In this document: positions 1 through 14,400 of the stretch, piece after piece
How the letters are laid out: each line of letters opens with the position of its first letter
Numbering within the stretch: the first letter of the stretch is position 1
Assembly: GCA_028023455.1 (NCBI GenBank)
Contig: JAQFVV010006310.1
Span: 62,001-126,000 of the forward strand
DNA: 64,000 nt
Origin: Epiperipatus broadwayi
Taxonomy: Eukaryota; Onychophora; Udeonychophora; Euonychophora; Peripatidae
Direction of reading: 5' to 3'
Notes under the pieces: generated by a model
The model's input: only the letters and a program-made list of their open reading frames with translations
Database searches by the model: none
What the model was told of the DNA's origin: nothing
Program-made: the position numbers and the translations under genes

Positions 1-3000
1 TATTTTAAAATAATAACTTTGAAACTAGATTTTAATTTTAAAAATGTAAAAATAAATTATAAATCCCGTATATTTGAAATTTTGCAAGTCATGGTCAGCG
101 GGAGATAATGGATTAATTAAAAAAAAAATTCCTAAAAGTTTTAATTGCTGCGAAATGTTAAAAGGTGTAAAAACAAATCTGAACAATAGAAAATGTAGTT
201 TTCTGATTTAATTAAAATCTTCAATTCTTGACTAATGCATTGATTTTCCTAGGGGCAAATAGATTGATCTGAAACTTGAAAGATAAAAATAAAACATGGT
301 CAGTATAAAAGGACAAAATTAATTTAATTGGTTTGTGCTTTGCTTTGTCTTGTGAATCCTGATTTGATTTGTGTGCTTCTGGCCATCAGAAATTAAATTT
401 TCATAAAGGAGAATATTTTAAAATGTTCGAGTAGAAAGCGATGGAGCTATTCTCCTCCGGAAATGGTCAGTCAAATGCCTGAACCTCCACATGTGCCTTT
501 CAGAAGTTGAGTAATAGGAATCTGCTGTCAAGATAGATGGAAAGCTACCATCAATATCAAAATGAACATCATAACCTGAGTGCTAGGAAAGGGAAGCTGC
601 TGTTATAAACTAAACGGACAACAATATGCGATTAATCTGAAATGTGAAAATTCATCTCCTTATAAAACAGGTACCTGTACCCAAGGCCTTTAGAGTACTC
701 TAAATTTCTATTTCCAAGCTAGAGCTAAACTTTATAAATTGTGTACTTATAAAATAGACATTAATCTAAACTCTGTAAATCTCTTCTAATAATTTGGCTT
801 ACCTGACTCTTCTCTACTTTCTTGGGTATATATTTCTATTTTGCATTTTTACTTTAGGAATAGCATGTCTATAAGATTTCCGACGAGACTTAGCCGATCT
901 TTAAATGTAAATCATAATTAAAACGGTTGCCATATTGTGCAGCGATCGAATCGTAGATCTCTTTTATATATTCATGTTGGCTGGTCAGCTCGGAAATCAC
1001 CATAATTTTTTAGGGAATAAATAATGGATGCATGTCCTGCAAGTCATATTATTGATATTTTACTCATGTTAAATTATTTTGTTCAAAATAGTTCTATATT
1101 AATCGATACGCATTCACTGTTTCCCTTATTGTAAATGCGAGAGTCTACCACGAAGTAGGTGGCGGACATATTAATTCTTAAAATAACAATTCCAAACTTA
1201 TAAACTCCCTTTTAAATCTGCTTTTGAGTTTTAATAATAAAGCTAGTGTATTTCAATAAATCCACTAATTACATTTATTTGAGGCGAAATAAGTTAATTT
1301 ATTAAAGGTTGGTATTGGGAGACCGAGTCGTAAATTTCAAATTTAATTTTAAAATTAAGTCCAATTTGATACTTATGTTAGATAGGTATATGACAGTTTA
1401 GAGATGCGATAACTCATCTTCGAGTCTTTGATATCCCGGATCAACAGTGAATACTGTATCCTCGACGTCTTATATAAGCAGACATAAGAAATGTTCCCAT
1501 AGGACTTGACACCTGTCAAGCAGTCAGGGAGTACACCTGATGATGCTAATGTGACTACTTTACCTTTTGGGCCTATGGAAAACGCCAGCCCGTCATTTTA
1601 AATTTATCCATTGGCTCCGCAGTTTCAACGTATTGCCACCTTTGCATCGCATCTCTAAATGTACGTGTTTCTTCGTAATTAATTTTAATATTTCAAGTAC
1701 GACTCTGTCTTTACATTATCCGGCACGAATTCGCTCTCAGAACAATGTCTGCCCTGTAAGGTAAATCTATTATTTACTTGAAGAAATTTATATGCCTGCA
1801 ACTGCGATTATTATTTTCTGATTTAAACTCATGCATTACAAAAGATATTAAATTCTCAGAGGCATGATCATATAAACACTTATCTCAAAGCATTCGGGTA
1901 GCTAATTAAATAATTGTACCTCATTTTGTGAAAATACAGGGTATCGAGATAAAAAAATACCGCTACTAGAAGTTCATTATTATTAAATGTATTCATTAAA
2001 ATAATTTCAAATCATACGTCTGCCATCATGTGTTTATTTTTTCGACACACATTCAGAATAGTATCTCCTCGATTGTTTAAATATATATAAATGCTTAGAT
2101 TTATTGTTATTAGATATCTAACTCTAAAATAAAGTAAATGAGCCTTTTGTATCTCCCTGATCCCTGTGCCTAAAGAAATGTTTACTAATGTAGCATCAGA
2201 TGCGTGGTTTTGTAGTGTGTATTGTGGAACCAATAAACCATGCTCAAACTCAGTACTGCTGGTAGTTTCCCTATTTATAGTGCTGCTTTTCTATCTGGTG
2301 GTTGAATTCTGCACTATGTTAATGAAGCATATAAATATGACCGTTACATTATATTTATGAAAGTTCTCTCTTTTGTATAAAACTAACATTTTTACAAAAA
2401 AAAAAAAAAGTTATATACATATACTATTAAATCTAATATCACATATTAAATTCAGACTAATACTGAAAGAGTCAATAGTTAACATATAGTGAAATGATTT
2501 TTAGATATGAGGATTAATAATGAATTCAAGCAGTTTTTCTATCACTTTCCTGTGATCTTATCTTTTATAGTATACTTTGTGATATATGTTATAATTGTTA
2601 TGAGCTCCACACTCCATTATTTAAAATCTTTGTACTAATTGTGATGAAATAATTGTAGGCTTATGCTATAATTACATAATTCTGATTAGAAATCTTGTCT
2701 TTTTTTTTGTCCCCAAATGTTGTATATGGAAAATATACAAAAAGCTTAGCAATGAGAAAAAAAAGCTAGGGATAAGTTTAGCAAATTGGGAATATTTCAT
2801 TATGAACTCACACAAAACAATTCAATCACAATCAATAATGAGTCACTTAAAACTTGACTTAGGATAGGAGTTCTATTTGACAAATGATTGTATGCTTACC
2901 ATGAACAGCCATATTTAAAGTTTCTGCCCCTCATCCCTGTCTCAAACATGAATGAATCTGAAAAATAATTTATTGTGGAAATAATAATAATGGCAATGGT

Positions 3001-5750
3001 GGATATCTAAGAAGTGGGATAAAAATAAAAGTAGATCTATTCTTTTTCTTAAATATAGATACAGGTGCAATATTGTTAATCAGACATCATTGATTTCTGA
3101 ACTTTCCTGAATTAGTGATTTTGCCATATTAAGATTGATTCAATAATACACTTATTATAATCCACCCAGATATGTAAATATGTAAAGCACCCATATAAAC
3201 TCATAAATAATGAATTTATATGCATTCTATGATTGAAATAAATAAATGTTCACTGAAAAATTCTCCCATTCCTTTTTTTTTCTTTACGAAGATCTAATTT
3301 TAAAAACACAATTTTGAAAATTTCATGTCAGCTGATTTAAAAACAAGTAATTTCCCTTCGAACTTCACCATTTTTGAAGAAATTTTCCTTTTGTTACATA
3401 TTATAATAAATAAAAATGAACAAAAACATGATATTCAAATTAATTAGTTATATTAATATTTATTTAATTGTACTTTTTCTTTAAATTCATTATAAAATTT
3501 GTATATATACATTAATTTATTTATTTTATTGTGTTATTATTTTTTTTGCTATGTGTGTATTCAAGAATCCTAAATCATGTTAAACAATAAAATCTAGGAT
3601 CATGAAAGTTGAAAGATCTTTCTCTTAATATTAACTAGATGAGAGAAAGTTTTGAATTATAGAAAGCTGAATTAATAATATTTTATCTGCATGTAAAATG
3701 TGTAAATTTTGTTTAATATGGGCTCTTCCAAGTCCTGAATGTACAATAGTTATCAAAAAATTGACAAAGTTGAAGATTGTTATAGCTGCTTTTAATAAAA
3801 TTCATCCTGCAAAGAAAAAAAATTTAATTGCATAGGTAGAAGGCTAAAAGTTTTAAAAGACCATATGGAGTTGGATTTGTTATGAAATCTAATTTGATAT
3901 TTTCCATTCTTGAAATTCTTAGATGTATTACTGAAAAGCTAATACTATTAAAAATTAATTTGGGCAATGCAATAGAACTTACAACCATTTTATTAGTGCA
4001 TGTGTTCCAATGATTACATTTGAAAAAGTAATCTACTATAAATAGTTATTATATCAACACCAGTAAAAGAAAGTATGTTTTTTCTTGGAGCCTATGATGT
4101 AAGTGTTGATAAGAAAAGTAAATAATGGTTCAAAATTATCCAAAATAATGCCAGTTCTATGAATTTCAATGATCTGTGATGGAATTTTCCTCAACACATA
4201 GATTAACTATCATGCACATTTTGTTTACAAAGAAAAATTTTTATGAAGAAATTTGGATAAATCTACATTCAAAACAAATAACATTTTATGAATTATGTTA
4301 TAATTAGGAGTTAAAATATAAAAAAAAATATTAATACTATATAATCATTTATAGATACATGTTGTTGGTTAGATCGTAAATTACTGTGCTTCAAGATTAG
4401 AATTTATTAGAAATATATAGTATCATAAAGCTGAAAGACCTTATTTTAAGAACAATAGTATTTTTATATTTTATAGATATAATAGGAATGGAAAAGTCTA
4501 TAGTGATGATTAAGGAAATATCAATGTTATCGACCACAGCAAAAATATTTTTCAAGAACATTATTTAGTATATTAATTTCAATCCTAGATCAGCAGATAC
4601 CAGAGATATTATGGTTTTAATGAATAAAAAAAATCATGCACACTTACACACAATAGATATAATTGTGATTGCCAGACATATGTAAAAAAAAATATTGTGA
4701 AAAAGACTTATTCATTACAGTTATCAATTCAGTTGGGATATTTGACTATTATTATTATGAGGGAAATTTTAATAATTCATAAAAATAATAGTTTGTCCAC
4801 AGAAGATTATTCAAATTACATATTTCCTACATGGTGGTATGACAAGCTGAAATGATTGAGTTATGATTACAGAAGGCAGAAAAAAGATAATAAAGGCAAT
4901 ATAGTTGAATATATTTTAAGTAAGATCATCATTAGGAAATCAAAATTGTAACTATGGAATCAGATTCCGCAATTACTAAAAAAGTGAGATGTGAACTATG
5001 ATCCACGGAAAGAGAGATGAAAAAAAAAGAGTTAATTATGAGATTGAGAATCATTTGTAATTTGAGAAGACAAGCAATTAATTAAATAATCAAAGATTTG
5101 TTATTGTAGTATTATTAATATAGTCAATGCAAAACAGATGTTATTTTTACTTTCATTACTACCAACTTTTTGGACAAAAGTATTAATCAACCTGGACATT
5201 AATCTGGCTTGAAAATGAATGAGAGATTTAATTAATTACAATATTCTCTGCATAAAGAAAGAAAAGAAAATGTAGGAGTTCATAAAAAGTTCAAGCACAG
5301 GAAGTGACAGAGCTGCATAGATCTAAGAGTTCCAGAATCTGCCTTTCTACCATTGCATCAAATGTTTGCATTTATTTTATCAGAAACAAATGAGATAGTG
5401 ATGTATCTGCTAAACAAGTGAATAAATATAACCATTACCTGTTTTTATAATAAATAATATACACTTCATATCATAATAAATGAAAATTAATGATTTTAGA
5501 TATTTTCTAAAGAATCATATACCTGAAGTTGACAACTATATATTTGAATAGGTTACTAATTCAGATTCCATCATAAATTTGTCATGCAAAAAAAAAAAAA
5601 AAAAAATGCAATTAAAGGAAGTTTAAATAGTTTTAGCAATAGATGATCTTAAGTAGCAATTGCTAATAGCATCATTTTATTACTAATAACTTTGAAGAGT
5701 TACAATTAGTAAAAAAAAATAATTAAAATTTCATAAAATATTCTTTCAAA
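1..5750. other. Intronic AT-rich sequence, no gene seen
   Basis: Inferred to be the intron downstream of ASCC3 exon m. Short reading frames at 1567-1764, 2012-2233 and 2166-2360 have no recognisable motif. The first 1.6 kb is a little less AT-rich than the rest and may hold an old insertion I cannot classify. There is an A18 run at about 5589-5606. No splice-flanked conserved peptide was seen on either strand. Confidence 0.5.
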
Positions 5751-6820
5751 TACACCTGGGTCTCGTTTTACGCGATAAATAGGTTCCTCAGAAAACACGC
5801 GCAAAAGAAATCGCACAAAAATAGACGTAACTTACCTTGAAAAAGGGGGATACGGACTGTGATTTTTCAAAAATCGCATAAAAGCAAAGCACCAACGTAA
5901 AATTACTTTAAAATTCACACAAAAAAAAAATAAGGAAATAAAATATGACTAATAAAAAATTTTAAATTTGAAAAAAATTGATACAAGACAAACTTTTTTT
6001 AACTACAATATTTAATTTTATTCAAAACAATATTTATTTTTATGCATAATTTACAGTACAGTAATTTACATTTTTTATACACATTTTAATTATTATTGCT
6101 ATTTGCCGATAAACAGGTTTGTTTGCAAACTGGTAAAAAATCAGATTCTTCACAAGAGGAAATACAACTAGCGCCAACTTCACTCTCATGTTGTGTTAAT
6201 GGTTTTCTGGCGACAACGTAACTAGTAATTAATCTTTGTAATTTTTAAATTATTAATTACAATTAAAAATCAGATTTTAATTTTTAATTGTCAAATTTAA
6301 TTGTGCCCACTGCTATTACTCACTTTTTAAAAATAAACTTGCGGACACTAAATGATTAATAATTGATTACGTTCTTTTTTAAAAAGCAAAAACAGAATGT
6401 GATTTAAAATGCAAAATTAACATGCACAATGTTTGAACAAATTTACGTTAAAATCTTGTAAACTTTAATGTGTGTATACACTGAAATTACTAAGATGAAA
6501 GTCGAATTTCAATAATGTGCTATTACTTTCAATATGACATAAATGCACAAAATTTATTATTTAAAGCAGTGTTTCCCAACCTGCGGTACGCATACCACTG
6601 GTGGTACGCGAGTAGCTGGTTGGTGGTACACGAAAAATAATCAATAATGGCGGACATAAAAAAAAAAAAATTAAATTATAAAAATATAGAAACGTTTTTT
6701 CCTATAATTCATAAAAATTATTTTAATTAATATTATACAGTAAAGTTGTTTAGATGTATAGTCGATAACAATCTTTAATGTTAATGATAAAATTGAAAGT
6801 ATGATTAAGAAATTAGATTT

Positions 6821-7376
6821 TTGGAAACAGTAATATATATAAGTATCGAAAACAATCAACTGGAAGTATTCGAAACTCTACATATTTTGTTGTTTGAAAA
6901 TAAGGTTAGTCTGTCTCAAGATATACGAGAAAATATAATTAGCACATTTAACAGGATTAAAATTGTCTTTCATGGAATATTTTCCAAAACCCGAAAACAC
7001 AAATGATAATTGGATTTCAAACCCCTTCTATGCAGAAAATTTAAAAAAAACTACATCATTATCAATAAAGGATAAAAAAAATTTAAGAGAATTATCATAT
7101 GACAGAACTTTACAAGTAGAATTCAAACGACACAATCTAATTAATTTTTGGTTAAACATTAAAGAATATGAACAACTTTCTGAGAAAGCTCTTAAATTAT
7201 TATTACAGTTCACTAGTACGGAATTAGTAGGAAGAGCTTTTTCTTCATATATTTTTTTAAAAAATAAGTATCGAAACAGATTGAACGCAGCTTTAGACTT
7301 AAGGGTATACCGCACATCTTTTGAACCAAATTTCAAAAAATTATGTTGTTCGAAACAAGCACAAGGATTTCATTAA
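6821..7376 (+). pseudogene. hAT transposase C-terminal remnant
   Basis: Two overlapping frames (6821-7006 and 6963-7376) together give about 180 residues. The second ends with LSEKALKLLLQF, then AFSSYIFLKNKYRNRL and DLRVYRTSFEPNFKKLC. This is the C-terminal dimerisation region of hAT transposases of the ZBED5/SCAND3/FAM200 type, where the usual text is like CESAFS...IKNKYRNRL. The N-terminal BED finger and the RNase H-like core are absent, and a frame shift near 6960 splits what remains. It is not functional as a transposase. Confidence 0.82.
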
Positions 7377-7501
7377 ATTTATTTTATAAACATATTTGAT
7401 TATGATAAGAAAATATACTAATTGGTTTTTTATAATTTTGTGTTTTTATTAAAACCATTTATTAGTTAGTAAACGAAATATGACAAAATAGTAGATAAAT
7501 A

Positions 7502-7780
7502 ATGAGTCGGATCAAGGCAAATCAATCTAAATTATTTAATTTGAAAGAATGTATCAGAAAAGGATCATACCCAGAAATTAGACTCTCATTAATTCTTAAT
7601 CATCTATTGTGGATTACTAGATGTAAGCTAGTATTTAATCATCAAAATTTTAATCCTATTAACTTCATGCTGAACAATATAAAGAAAACAAGAACAAGAG
7701 ATAGCCTGATAACCCCTGAGGTTATTTTTACCATGACTTGGGACATGCTAGATTTACCCTCTCCATGGCCCAACCAATAG
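7502..7780 (+). pseudogene. Unidentified 92-codon ORF inside the hAT
   Basis: It opens MSRIKANQSKLFNLKEC and contains EIRLSLILNHLLWITRCKLV. It lies downstream of the transposase remnant, inside the hAT ends. The H-L-L-W-I-x-R-C-K-x-V-F pattern vaguely resembles the tail of some LINE reverse transcriptases, but I cannot prove this. It could be captured sequence or chance. No signal peptide or membrane segment. Confidence 0.3.
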
Positions 7781-8355
7781 CAAAATGCTCTGAAAAAAAA
7801 AAAACAGACTCAAATTCTGGAAAAACAAATGAAGGAATGAGAAAACACTTTGAACAAAATATGTACCAAATAACCTTTAATGTAATAATGTAATCTTTAA
7901 TAAATTATTTTGGAAAAAATATGAAACTTTGAACAAACACATACATATAAATATGTTACAGTGCATTTATAATTTCAGTGAGTTTTCATAAAAAAATTTA
8001 TCACTTGCCATTTTCAGGCCGGTTGTTGATGGTCTTGCCGCGCCCTCTGACGGCGGCAGTACGGTCTGCAAACTATTACCAAAATAACACACTCGCAATA
8101 ACAAATTTCATGAAATACAATCATTTTTACGAAGTGGTACAATTTAGCGTGATGTATTACTAAGTGGTACGTGAGCCAAAAAAGGTTGGGAAACACTGAT
8201 TTAAAGTAATAGCGCATTATTGGAGTTCAACTTCTGAAGAAACATGAATCGCGTAACTTCAAAATCGCGTTAAATAAATCCACGTAAAACGAGACCCAGG
8301 TGTATTACAAAATTTAAATTTATAATAGAGGAAAAATAAAAAAAATGAAACTTAC

Positions 8356-8467
8356 AGGTCCTACTTCTAAGCAAAATGATACTTCTAGTGTTATAACTGA
8401 TTTCTCTATTAAGGTTGAGAGAAATATATTAATACTATCATGATTGGTATCTTCAAGTTTATAATAA
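8356..8467 (-). CDS. ASCC3: ASCC3 exon m: end of winged helix
   Basis: It follows exon l after a 79-base intron. The acceptor TTTTAG is followed by one base completing Ser, then [20 protein letters not shown] and [17 protein letters not shown], with donor CCT|GTAAGT (phase 0). The join reads NPSYYKLED, matching homologues (NPSYYNLGD). The next expected exon starts near the segment corresponding to SIEPLTYGRIASYYYL. I did not find it between 1 and 8355, so the following intron is longer than 8.3 kb. That intron contains the nested transposons. Confidence 0.93.
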
Positions 8468-11400
8468 CTAAAACAGAAAAAAAGAAAAGAATTTCAAAAT
8501 AATTAGTGCTAAAATGAACTAAAAAAAAAAAAAAAGGCAATAATACCTTGGATTCATGATTACTCGTCTAAAAAAATATGTCCATGTGATATAATCCATT
8601 GCATCTTGTTTGGATGTTATTGTTCCAGAAACTATTTCAGCATTCAAATGATCAGGAAGAACATCCAATAAACTATAAAAAAAATAAGAGAGAAAAGGAT
8701 TGAAAAATATGAATGACATTTATATTATAAATTGCTTAGATTATAAAAGAGATAATAAAAATGTTTCATATGTAGAAACAATAAAAAATAAATTGAAAAC
8801 TAGATTAAACCAGCATTTATGAGATAAAAATTTTAATATATAACTACATATAAAAAATTTAAGCATTTAAATTTTGAAATAAAGATATTAGATCATATAA
8901 AGAAAAATTAGTTTATATATAAGAATAAAAAAAAAAAAAACAGTTTTGAATAAAGTATTAGCAATCTGGTATAAATATAATAATTTAAGAGTATTTCATA
9001 TAAAAAATTAAAAAAAAAATTTAAATGTACAAGGATGAAGACAGTTATATAAAAAAAAAAATATAATTAATATGAAAAAATATTTTATGTTGTTTTGGAA
9101 ATCCTTTATAAACATATACTTGTATATATATTATAGGAATAATCTATGACAATGACCATATGATAAGATCGAAATGTTAGAGGAAATTTGAAGTGGAAAA
9201 ATGGTTCATAAAATAAAACAAGAGTTTAAAAATAAAATGAGTGTTAAATTACTTTAATTATATATATATTGAAAAAATGTAAGTAAATTGATACATGATT
9301 TATGTACTGCAATTAAAGAAATATCTCTATGAAGAAAATTAAAGATAACTAATATACACTTGAGAGTAATATGTGTTGGAATATATTAAGTATAATTTAG
9401 ACCAATGTTTATATATGAAAACAACATGATGAAAAATGTTGTTTCTCATTAGAGATCCATGATTTAAAAAAATCATAAAAAATAAATTTGAAAATATTTT
9501 ATTCATCAAAATGAATCCAGGTATTACGAGTCTAAAAACACATTCACTATGATTCATTCTTCTATCATTCCAATTAATAGTCTTGAAATATTAATGTAAT
9601 ATTTTTACAGTAGTACATTAATTAATATACTTATTCTTTCAAAAAGAAAATGAATAAATAATAAAAAGCTTCATTGTAAAGTAGTTAAATTTATATCTAA
9701 TGAAGAATTTATCAAAAACAATTTGAAGAATTAATTTACAGTTTGATAAGAGAAGAAATTTTATAAGTAAAAAATTTACATGGAGTAAGATCATATCTTT
9801 TATTGTAAAATATTATTTTTGTTTAGAATTATATAAAAAAAAATAACAGAATTAATATTTCTGGTTAAAAATACCAGTTTTAATTTCTACCTTGATTCTA
9901 CAGGAAACGGTTCATAAAGAAATTTTTTATAAAAATGTTTTTTGAGATCATGAACCAAAATAACTGCCACTCCTTGATCATCAAATTGGGGTCTTCCAGC
10001 ACGTCCCATCATTTGTAAAACATCTAAAAAAAGAACATTAAACAAAAAAAAAAAAGCTGTAATGTAAAATCTCCAGCAGTGTATATATTGAAATATATAT
10101 ATATATCAATAACCATTAAATAATCTTATCTAACACTTTCTGTAAAAATATTGTTTTGTTTCAATTTGGAGAATGTAATTGTAATGTAATATTATTTTTA
10201 TATAAGCATTTTTCTGTTTCTATTATTAAAATTTTTTTTATTTTTATAGTTTTTATTACTAAATTTGCAACATTTTGATCTCTTTATATTATGTATACTT
10301 TTAGCTAAATGCCAAGTCAAATTTTGTACCAAAACATAAAAAAATAATAATTATAATTTAATCCTGTAATCAATAGATTTTTATTAGTACTTCACAATGG
10401 CATAATTTTTGCACAGAAAAAAGTTACTGTATCAGTATTTTGTCTGCTGTATGCGTAAATAAGTGTTTATCACACTAAAGTCTTTAAATAGCTGGTAATG
10501 TAGATGATAAATAATGCATTTTCAAGTTAATAATACTAACTTATTCCTAATTTGTTAAAATATTTCAAAAAGCTTGTATTAATTTTGAGGTTAAGAAACC
10601 AGGTTTAAACCCTATATTTTGGTTTGGTGGTAATTAAATTAAAGCTATTATATTTTAATTTATTCTAATTTTAACACATATTTTAGTTAAATATTTTCAA
10701 TTGATGTGTATAGAGTTTAATAAAGCTAATAATTAAAGGTAGAATTTTAAAGCAATGTATAAACGAATGATGAATGAAAGAATAAATATATTTATTTTAA
10801 TATAATTTATTTTTAAAATATTTTAAAGATAGTTTTAAAACTTATATTTTGAAAAACATGTCTAGATTTAAACAATGTTAAATAAATGTATTAAATATTG
10901 TTTATTTTAATTTAAACAATGTAAATTTCATTATATAATATTTTATTTTATCCTGATGTCTGTAATTTTTAAATAATTATTTTATTTGCAGCCAGGAAGT
11001 GTTTATAATTTTTTTTGTCTAGACAAAAGTTGATTTATTTCTAAAAATTGAATATTAGTTAAGATTTTTACTTAACAAACCTACCCTAGTTATACTAGGT
11101 CAGGGATTCAAACCAATTAATGGAAAGGTAAAAGATTAATGATAAGTATTGCAAAGTAGTCACATGACTACTATTATAAATAGGTGAGGTTGTCAACTGT
11201 TCAAGATCCTCAATTAGTTTTAATTTTATTTGTAGCAGATGGATTTTAAAAACTCCAGTTAAATTTTAAGTGTAATTTTCTTTGCATTTTATTATTTTAA
11301 GTTTAAGTATAATAGACTAAATTACAATATCTAGGCACAATTATTTGAATTGAAATACTAAAAGCACTGAAATCTTCATTTTCCAGCCCACTTAAATGTT

Positions 11401-14400
11401 AATAGCATTTAATTATTATAATTTAGAATGTTATCTTTCAAAATTTTCATGTTGGAAAACAATAGCTATTATTATTATCATTATAATGATCCAAAAGCTA
11501 TTGTAAATTTCAAGGCACACAGCAATAATGATGTTATTAAAAACATTAATAATTTCCTGATGTTTTATTTAAAACATTCATTTCATATTAAATATTATCC
11601 AGAATTTATTTACTTCTGGTAAAGAACTTTTAATTCAGAATAAAGCCTATATTTTATTATGACAAGTATATTTCATCAGACATTTAAAACAAATTATTTA
11701 AGTCTACAAAAGAAATATTTAAACTAATAATAATGCTTCAATAAAAAAAATGAATTTGTTTTTATTTAAATGAAAGATATTATGTTGTTAACAGAAAAAA
11801 CAATTAAAACATTATGACTGTTTTTGTCTTCTCCCCTTTTGAAAGCAAAAAATCCTTTTCTCAAGGTGGGTAATATAAAAAATCAACATGCTTTTAAATC
11901 GTTTAATAAATATTATATGGAAGTATAAATTGAAATATTAAATATTCCTGCAGAATGACACTATATTTGAATGAATTTAACTGACTTTTCTATATTAAAA
12001 TATTTATAACACCTCCAAATTCTTTGCTCTCAAAGAGTGCTACTATGGAGACAATTGTAATCATAAATATGACAAGTATTTTTTCCTGCTAAATACTTTT
12101 GTGATTTTTGGAAAAATATGATTTATCACAAGTATTCTCCTGTAAAATATTCTCATTATTTTTAAAATTAAAATGATCCTTTTGATGAATTAATTGTTAA
12201 AAAACCCGAATTTAAATATTAAGGATATCATAGTTCAAATTTGTGAATTCTTGTTTGAATGGCCATAAATTTATCTTATTATTTGCTAGCACATTTTCTG
12301 AAATTTTCATTAAGGATATCCAGAAGCATTTTCATATTTCATCATTTATATTTTAAATTTTAATATTTGAATTATATTGCATTTTATGTTAGATATATCT
12401 GTTCTCCACAAGATTTTATTTGCCAAATTTTACTTATTTATGTTCTAGTGTAATGATTATTTAAAAAAAAGAAATATGACGGATTTTATTTAATTTGAAT
12501 AGTAAAGATTATTATTTGCATATGATGTTTTATTTGAGGGGCATATTATTTTCATATTTGTTATATTTTGAAATATTTTAAGTTAAAATTCTCAGAATAG
12601 CAATTTATCATATTTGCAAATTTTAAAATAGTGTTTCCCTTTTTACATGAATTATTTACTATAAAGGTATATTGTTATGCTGTAAGCTGAATAAGTAGAT
12701 GTATATTTCTATTGTTTATTTTATGGTTATTTGTCTAATGTTAATGGAGTTATATTTGGCATGAGTTATTATTTATTGTCTTTCACATTTGTTATACTAT
12801 TTTGTTAGAGATAGTTTCTATTTAAGAAAGCTTATGTATACCAGTATATTTATAGATGGTAATATTAGATTCTATCATTATTTTGTGAGCTTATTTTTTA
12901 AAAACGATAGTAGCGCTGTCTCTCTCTTATTATTAACTGTCTTGCTGGCATATGTATGCTTGCTAGCATATGTATGCTCATACACATATTTTTTGAAAAT
13001 TGTAGTTTAGGGTCTCTATTTTAAAGCAATTTCTATTTAATATTTTTGTTCCTGATGTTCATTCTCATTATTTTCCTGACTAGTGGCGAAGTTCTAGATC
13101 TTTTTATTAGCTCTCAAAAGTAGATACATTTTATGAGCTATGCCATCATACTTTTCACTTAGCCTTACTTAATTATTTGAAGATGGATTTTGTTCACAGC
13201 TTGTAGTATGTTCAGTAAATCGTGTAATATTTTACCTTGGCTTTACCTGGCATTTTAATGGTTTTATCAATATAATGAGGAATTCTACTTTATCTCTATA
13301 GCATTCTTGATTGGCATATCTTCATATATTTATATACATATTGCTAATAACACTTCTTTCATATATACTTCAATGCAAACAAATTTTCTTAAAAACTTCT
13401 TTATTTTCCTTAGTTTCGACTGTCCAGCAGTCTTCATCAGAGTACCTCTACTGCTGGACAGTCGAAACTGTCAGGAAAATAAAGAAGTTTTTAAGAAAAT
13501 TTATTTGCATTGAAGTGTATGTGAAAGAAGTATTATAAGTAATACATTCTTGATTGGCTTAGATGTGAATGATTCATTGTAGAGGTGTAAGTCTTGTATT
13601 TCAGCTTTGCCAATAATGAAGATAAAATATGATAAACAATTAATTTAAAATTTTTAAACGATTATTATAGATATAAATAGACTTATACATCTGTCTTAGC
13701 ATCCCTTCATCATTGGATTTGTATGTTATCAGTATTCAGTGTGTTAAATATTCATAAAAGGGACACTACATATATGGTTATTAGCATTATATAAATGCAT
13801 TGATGAAGTGAGAACTTTTTAATAATTAAACAATAGAAAATTTATTTTAATCTGCTGGATTATTTTTGTTTAATCCAATTGAATTTTTTTTATAAAACAT
13901 GATGTAAATTTTTAATTCTTGTCATAAATTTTGAGGAAGTAAAGTTGTGAAAGCCTTTGTCTATGTGGACTCAAATATGGAGTATTTGTAATTTTGTATT
14001 TGTTTTTCTGTACAATAAATATTTGCTTTTGTTATTTAAAAAATTTCTCATAGCCACTTGTTCACATCATTCCATTTATCAACAAAAAATCATTCCACAT
14101 ATTGACTAGAAATCTAAATACTTATAAAATATTATAAATTATTTTAAATGTATTTGAAGAAGTAAAATAGCCTTTGTCTATGTGGACTCAAATATGGAGT
14201 ATTTGTAATTTTGTATTTGTATTTCTGGAGAATAAATACTTGTTTTTGTTATTTAAGAAATTTCTCATAGTCACTTGTTCTCATCATTCCATTTATCAAC
14301 AAGAAATCATTCCACATATTGACTAGAAATCTAAATACTTATAAAATATTATAAATTATTTTAGATGTATTTACTGAAAGAGTACATGAACACTGAAAAT

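Larger units (their letters stand above)
6567..8198 (+). mobile_element. hAT transposon (ZBED-like) nested in the pogo-like element
   Basis: The ends are CAGTGTTTCCCAACC and its exact inverse, flanked by a perfect 8-base duplication ATTTAAAG at 6559-6566 and 8199-8206. That is the hAT signature. Subterminal repeats of the GGTACGC/TGGTACG type appear at both ends. It is 1632 bases long, too short for a full transposase, and carries only the C-terminal part of one (next entry). The perfect duplication and TIRs suggest a fairly recent, internally deleted copy. Confidence 0.93.
5753..8302. mobile_element. pogo/Tigger-like DNA transposon with a nested hAT
   Basis: The ends are inverted repeats of about 20 bases beginning CACCTGGGTCTCGTTTTACG, flanked by TA on both sides (5751-5752 and 8303-8304). 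TA target duplication and a CACCTGGGTCTCG-type end fit the Tc1/mariner superfamily, pogo/Tigger branch. Without the nested hAT the element is about 0.9 kb and shows no transposase, so it is a non-autonomous copy. Further in, both ends contain CGCG- and ACGT-rich fragments unusual for this AT-rich region. Family assignment rests on end sequence only. Confidence 0.8.

Noticed and set aside
5280-5420. Exon-like minus-strand text (FDAMVERQILELLDLC)
   Set aside because: No matching splice acceptor and donor in frame, and it does not fit the next expected ASCC3 segment.
13307-13538. Two overlapping ORFs in the hairpin
   Set aside because: They arise from the inverted repeat itself and have no protein features.
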